Origin: Euryarchaeota archaeon UBA602
GTDB lineage: Archaea; Thermoplasmatota; Poseidoniia; Poseidoniales; Thalassarchaeaceae
Assembly (NCBI GenBank): GCA_002498455.1
Contig: DAHO01000036.1
Coordinates: 1 to 9,085 of the forward strand
DNA length: 9,085 nt
Direction of reading: 5' to 3'
The notes below the pieces were generated by a model, which saw nothing but the letters and a program-made list of their open reading frames with translations, did not search any database and was not told where the DNA came from. Made by a program: the position numbers and the translations under genes. Shown one piece after another: positions 5,567-9,085 of the stretch; the first letter of the stretch is position 1; the number at the start of each line of letters is the position of its first letter.

Positions 5567-8500
5567 GCAAGCCCGTACCTCTCTCGTTGTTGTGGTTCTG
5601 CTGACGTTGATTTCGGCACCGTGGATTGGTTCTCTAGGGCCATTTGAGAATCCAGATACTGTGAATCAATCAGAATCGTATCCGGAATTGAATGAAGCTC
5701 AAATCGACGCGATTTTCAATTCAGGTGCGAAAGGTGTTACCTCGTGGGTCAAGCAAGGAACTGCGAATCCAAATGCCCAGAATGGACCCGGAGATGTCAA
5801 TAGCGTTTGGATTAGCGATGTTGTCAACAGCACCAACAACGCTGTCATTATCGCAGGTTCCTATCGTGGTGATGTGATGTTCGACAATGGTCCTTCTCCG
5901 ACGGAAAGAGATCAACGGACCGCTTTCTTGGCCCAGTTGGATCAATACGGCGGTTGGTCATGGTTTGTGGAAACCGGAAAACCCTCGGATTCAGTGGGTT
6001 CAGCACATATTGAGCAAGCATCGGTTGGCCCCTCCGGAATTTGGGTATGTGGTTGGATTACGGACACCATCACATTCGGCAATCACTCCGTAACTACCGG
6101 TGGTCTGTATGCTGACGGATTTGCTGCGCTTTACAATGTCACGATTTCAGATTGGGATGTTGTCTCCACTTGGGGGGGTCCCTATGACGACCTTGCAAAT
6201 GGTTGCGCTGCAACCGGCGAAGGCTCGGCCTATGTGGTTGGCTCGTTCCGTTCGTTGGCGCAGTTCGGTCCGAATCAACATCAATCGGAAGGAGGGACCG
6301 ACATGTACGTCCTCAAAGTCGATCAAATGGGTGGTCTCTCTTGGGTACAAACTTGGGGAGGAGAATACAATGACAACCTCACTGCGATTGCCTTGGATGA
6401 TATTGAAAATGCCTACATTGTAGGGTACTACCAAGACAACGTACTCGACTGGCCCAGCAATCACATCGTATCTGCGGGTCGTCCATACAACGGTTTTGTC
6501 AGTAAGGTCAATCCTGCGGGTACCTTTGCTTGGTCTAGGGACATTCAAGGTGGGGTCAATGGCCAACCTGTGTTTGCTACAGCCGTTACATTCGGCAACG
6601 GTGACGTCTATGTTGGCGGTGATTTCTCCGGAAGTGCCGATTTCCGAAACGGCAATTCAGCCACGCTATCGATGCTGGCCAACACCAGCGCGACGAACGG
6701 CTTTGTCGCCTCGATTGGGACCAATGGAAACTGGGTTTGGGCCACACGTACCAGTGGGGCGCAAGGCTCTGAACAATACGTGTACGATCTCGCCGTCGGT
6801 CCCCTTGGGACAATTGCTGTTTCTGGAGCATTCTTGGATAATAACGAGTTTTGGACGAATGCAACCTTTGGCTCATTTTTGCTCACACGTGCACCAGGTG
6901 TCGAAGGCTTCGTCGCGGGACTTGATGCCTACGGAAATTGGGTGTGGGCCGATGGATTTGGAGGAGAGAAAGACGATATTGCCTACGGTGTTTCATGGCT
7001 GGGTCTAGGAAAAATTCTCACCGGAGGTCGGCATTGCGTCGATCTTGCATTTGGTTGCGGATCAAGCTTTGGTAGCGTCAACAAAACAACTTACTCTGAG
7101 GTTGAAGGAGCTGGATTCGTTTGGGTGTTTGAAGTCGACACGGATTATGACACTGTGCCGGATTTGGATGACAATTGTCCAACCGTCAACAATACCGATC
7201 AAGCCGATATGGATGGGGATTCCATCGGAGATTTATGCGATTCAGACGCTGATGCAGACAATCTAGATGATTACTGGGACGATTGCATTGGGCCGTCGAT
7301 CAACTGGAATCAATCGATTTGGATGAATGATCGAGATCGCGATGGTTGCAAGGACGATACCGAAGACAACGATGACGATGGAGACGGTATCCTTGATGGC
7401 ATGGATGATTGTGATGATTCCTCGACCAAACACAACTGGAGCAGTGGTTTGGCCAATGATTACGACTCCGACGGATGTCACGATGCCGACGAAGATATCG
7501 ACGACGACAGCGATGGCGTTCTCGACGAATTTGACTCATGCCCTCGGTATCCATACAACCGAACTTGGACATCTTCACCAGAGAACGATCACGATGGTGA
7601 TGGTTGCGATGACAACGATGACGATGCTGATGACGACAATGACGGAATCAATGATGTCGATGAAGAGGGCGATGAACTCGATCGCTGTCCTCGCGGAGAA
7701 ACCGGTTGGACTTCCGATTCTAGCGTTGACCAAGATGGCGATGGTTGCTTAGATTCTAGCGAAGATCTTGACGACGATGGCGACGGGATTCTGGATTTCA
7801 CTGATGATTGTCTGACAGGAGCGTTGGATTGGAATTCACAAACCGAGACCGATCGGGATGGCGATGGTTGCCGAGACTTCGATGAAGATGACGACGATGA
7901 TAGTGATGGCCTGTTGGATGCAAATGATTCCTGTCCATCGGGGGATATAGGATGGACCTCTGACCCCAGTACGGACGTCGATGGAGACGGCTGCCGCGAT
8001 GCTGGAGAAGACACCGATGACGATGGTGACAAAGTTCCCGATGTCGGTGATTCATGCCCCAGTGGAGTGACCGGTTGGGAATCCACTCCATTGCTTGATG
8101 CCGATGGCGACGGTTGCAGAGATTCAGATGAAGATCCAGATGATGACAATGATGGATTCAACGATGGTTCTGATCTTTGTCCGGGAACTCCTCAGGGAGT
8201 CACTGTGTTCGAAGGCGGTTGCTCCGCTGAACAAGGAGACAATGACGAGGATGGTATTCGAAATGATCTCGATCTCTGCCCAGAAGTCGCCGCAATCGAA
8301 GGCTTTGATCTGAACTTTGATGGTTGTACAGACGACATTGATGGCGACGGTATTGCCGATAATCTCGACCAATGTCCGGATACTCCAACCGGTGAACAAA
8401 TTGATGATTTTGGCTGTGGTTATCTGACCCAACAAGACTCGGATGAAGACGGTGTAATCGACATCAATGATGCCTGTTTGGGGACCTCAAACCAAAGCAT

Positions 8501-9085
8501 TCGTGATGCAAACCCCGGGTATTCATTTGACAACATCTTCGGATGTTGGACAGGAGATGGGGACGATGATGAAGACGGTTATGATAACTGGTTGGACATC
8601 TGTCCTGATAGCAACCCTGAGGAGTTAATTTTCGAGGGAGGATGCAACTTTGAACAACAGGACGAAGACAGTGACGGCATTCCAAATGGCGACGACGGTT
8701 GTCCATATACGACCCCTGGGGCGACGGTCAATGAGAACGGTTGTTCAGTCAGTCAGTTGGCCGCTGTTGGTGATGATAGTTCATCCGGTGCAATGGTGGC
8801 CATCTTTGCAGTTGTCATTTTACTCATCGTAGGAGGCGCAGTTGGTGCTGTATTGGTCATCAAGCGTCGACAAGCGACCGAGCGAGATGCCCGTAGAGCA
8901 TTGAAGCGTGGAGACATGCCAGCACCTGCAACTGAGGTGGCCGAGCAAACCGTCGCCGAGGAAGACGACTACAACTACGAGGATGACCCCAATTACAAGG
9001 TCGACGAGAACGGTTGCGAATGGTGGTTAGATGACGATCGAAAGTGGTGGTTCCGAACACCCGAAATGGATGATTGGGCTGAACA
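5565..9085 (+). CDS. Large secreted, membrane-anchored protein: beta-propeller plus TSP3-like calcium-binding rod, 3' end missing
   Basis: No named gene recognised. The frame is open from ATG 5565 through the right edge (1173 codons). In order: a signal peptide (about 1-24, MQARTSLVVVVLLTLISAPW...); a beta-rich region (about 55-527) with seven recurring segments resembling SBBP-type propeller blades; an Asp-rich region (about 524-1062) of TSP3-like repeats of the form DxDxDGDGC...DDDxDGxxDxxDxCP, which by analogy bind many Ca2+ ions; a Gly/Ser/Asp linker; a membrane helix (about 1075-1099) followed by KRR and a basic stretch, so the C-terminus is cytosolic; an acidic tail; and a Trp-rich motif at about 1151-1171. 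The predicted topology is a cell-surface head on a rigid acidic stalk, consistent with adhesion or sensing, but the function is unknown. It lies 38 nt after gcvT with no visible SD. No upstream in-frame start is better; the chosen ATG gives a good signal peptide. Confidence 0.9.
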   Translation, partial: MQARTSLVVVVLLTLISAPWIGSLGPFENPDTVNQSESYPELNEAQIDAIFNSGAKGVTSWVKQGTANPNAQNGPGDVNSVWISDVVNSTNNAVIIAGSYRGDVMFDNGPSPTERDQRTAFLAQLDQYGGWSWFVETGKPSDSVGSAHIEQASVGPSGIWVCGWITDTITFGNHSVTTGGLYADGFAALYNVTISDWDVVSTWGGPYDDLANGCAATGEGSAYVVGSFRSLAQFGPNQHQSEGGTDMYVLKVDQMGGLSWVQTWGGEYNDNLTAIALDDIENAYIVGYYQDNVLDWPSNHIVSAGRPYNGFVSKVNPAGTFAWSRDIQGGVNGQPVFATAVTFGNGDVYVGGDFSGSADFRNGNSATLSMLANTSATNGFVASIGTNGNWVWATRTSGAQGSEQYVYDLAVGPLGTIAVSGAFLDNNEFWTNATFGSFLLTRAPGVEGFVAGLDAYGNWVWADGFGGEKDDIAYGVSWLGLGKILTGGRHCVDLAFGCGSSFGSVNKTTYSEVEGAGFVWVFEVDTDYDTVPDLDDNCPTVNNTDQADMDGDSIGDLCDSDADADNLDDYWDDCIGPSINWNQSIWMNDRDRDGCKDDTEDNDDDGDGILDGMDDCDDSSTKHNWSSGLANDYDSDGCHDADEDIDDDSDGVLDEFDSCPRYPYNRTWTSSPENDHDGDGCDDNDDDADDDNDGINDVDEEGDELDRCPRGETGWTSDSSVDQDGDGCLDSSEDLDDDGDGILDFTDDCLTGALDWNSQTETDRDGDGCRDFDEDDDDDSDGLLDANDSCPSGDIGWTSDPSTDVDGDGCRDAGEDTDDDGDKVPDVGDSCPSGVTGWESTPLLDADGDGCRDSDEDPDDDNDGFNDGSDLCPGTPQGVTVFEGGCSAEQGDNDEDGIRNDLDLCPEVAAIEGFDLNFDGCTDDIDGDGIADNLDQCPDTPTGEQIDDFGCGYLTQQDSDEDGVIDINDACLGTSNQSIRDANPGYSFDNIFGCWTGDGDDDEDGYDNWLDICPDSNPEELIFEGGCNFEQQDEDSDGIPNGDDGCPYTTPGATVNENGCSVSQLAAVGDDSSSGAMVAIFAVVILLIVGGAVGAVLVIKRRQATERDARRALKRGDMPAPATEVAEQTVAEEDDYNYEDDPNYKVDENGCEWWLDDDRKWWFRTPEMDDWAE
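5727..7145 (+). repeat. Seven propeller-blade repeats in the surface protein
   Basis: Protein-level repeat, residues about 55-527. Each blade has an entry strand like GFVAxLDxxGxWxW, then a GG(x)xxDD turn, then a strand ending in VxGxF. The aromatic residue of the entry strand falls at 121, 186, 248, 311, 380, 449 and 518, so spacing is 65, 62, 63, 69, 69 and 69. The first blade (from about 57, SWVKQG...IIAGSY) lacks its entry strand, and the copy at 518 (GFVWVFEV) could supply it, closing a seven-bladed ring. The blade count is read directly; the fold is inference from the SBBP family pattern. Confidence 0.7.
7134..8750 (+). repeat. TSP3-like Asp-rich calcium-binding repeat region
   Basis: Residues about 524-1062. 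Two repeat styles are visible. The first part (from Cys595 to Cys872) has long units DGDGCRDxxEDxDDDxDGxxDxxDxCPxGxxGW. The second part (about 872-1060) has shorter units C...DxDxDGIxDxxDxCPxTP...GC like those in OmpA-associated TSP3 regions. Cysteines recur at 886, 905, 921, 937, 951, 971, 994, 1013, 1027, 1046 and 1060. The Asp/Asn ladder is the calcium-binding hallmark of thrombospondin type 3 repeats. Confidence 0.9.
7347..8219 (+). repeat. Seven long repeat units with a cysteine ladder, the last ones on a 123-nt period
   Basis: Unit cysteines are at residues 595, 638, 681, 728, 769, 810 and 851, so spacing is 43, 43, 47, 41, 41 and 41. The second cysteine of each unit follows exactly 21 residues later (616, 659, 749, 790, 831, 872), except in the third unit, where it is 27 later (708) because of an insertion around VDEEGDELD. 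Codon positions for the last four units start at 7746, 7869, 7992 and 8115. The bases differ mostly at third positions between units (for example GATGGCGATGGTTGC, GATGGAGACGGCTGC and GATGGCGACGGTTGC), so the period is kept at protein level. Confidence 0.9.

Noticed and set aside
7327..7752. 141-residue plus-strand frame rich in Met and Thr
   Set aside because: It is an out-of-frame shadow of the Asp repeats (GATGAC read as ATGAC...). Composition is unnatural and it overlaps the real gene.
7589..8161. 190-residue antisense reading frame rich in Ser and Pro
   Set aside because: It is the mirror of GAT/GAC-rich calcium repeats; GAT/GAC read backwards out of frame gives Ser codons. No SD, and the sense strand holds a clear protein.
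7746..8219. CRISPR-like or tandem DNA repeat on a 123-nt period
   Set aside because: The period is in frame and conserved at protein level with third-base differences. It is a coding repeat, not a DNA array.

Overview
The window looks like a piece of archaeal genome, most likely a marine Thermoplasmatota archaeon (Marine Group II/III, Poseidoniales-like). The organism call is inference. It rests on Shine-Dalgarno (SD) sites of the GGAGG type, very compact spacing, a lipoprotein with the lipobox FSGC followed by a polar stretch, a TPP riboswitch fused to its ribosome binding site, and a very acidic secreted protein with propeller and calcium-binding repeats anchored by one C-terminal membrane helix. 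No rRNA or other phylogenetic marker is present.

Layout. Positions 1-4306 are read from the minus strand, in transcription order: an ALDH4A1-type L-glutamate gamma-semialdehyde (1-pyrroline-5-carboxylate) dehydrogenase (2678-4306), a TPP riboswitch (about 2577-2660), a thiamine-binding lipoprotein ThiB (1440-2573) and a thiamine ABC permease ThiP (1-1439, running off the left edge). Positions 4402-9085 are read from the plus strand: the glycine-cleavage T-protein GcvT (4402-5526), then a very large surface protein (5565 to the right edge). A 95-bp divergent intergenic region (4307-4401) holds a 22-bp dyad that could be an operator.

How the genes work together. ThiB captures thiamine or a derivative outside the membrane and ThiP carries it through; an ATPase (ThiQ) would be expected just beyond the left edge. 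The riboswitch should switch translation of thiB, and through coupling thiP, off when TPP is plentiful. The dehydrogenase (proline to glutamate) and GcvT (glycine to a one-carbon unit on a folate) are amino-acid catabolic enzymes of ordinary kind. They are divergently placed and may share control.

The most unusual object is the 5565-9085 protein: a signal peptide, a probable seven-bladed beta-propeller closed by a C-terminal strand, a roughly 540-residue Asp-rich TSP3-like rod with a regular cysteine ladder (four consecutive units of exactly 41 residues), one membrane helix, and a cytosolic tail ending in a tryptophan-rich motif. Its start codon sits inside a 12-bp predicted RNA hairpin. No mobile element, CRISPR array, tRNA or rRNA was seen, and no non-coding stretch exceeds 100 bp.
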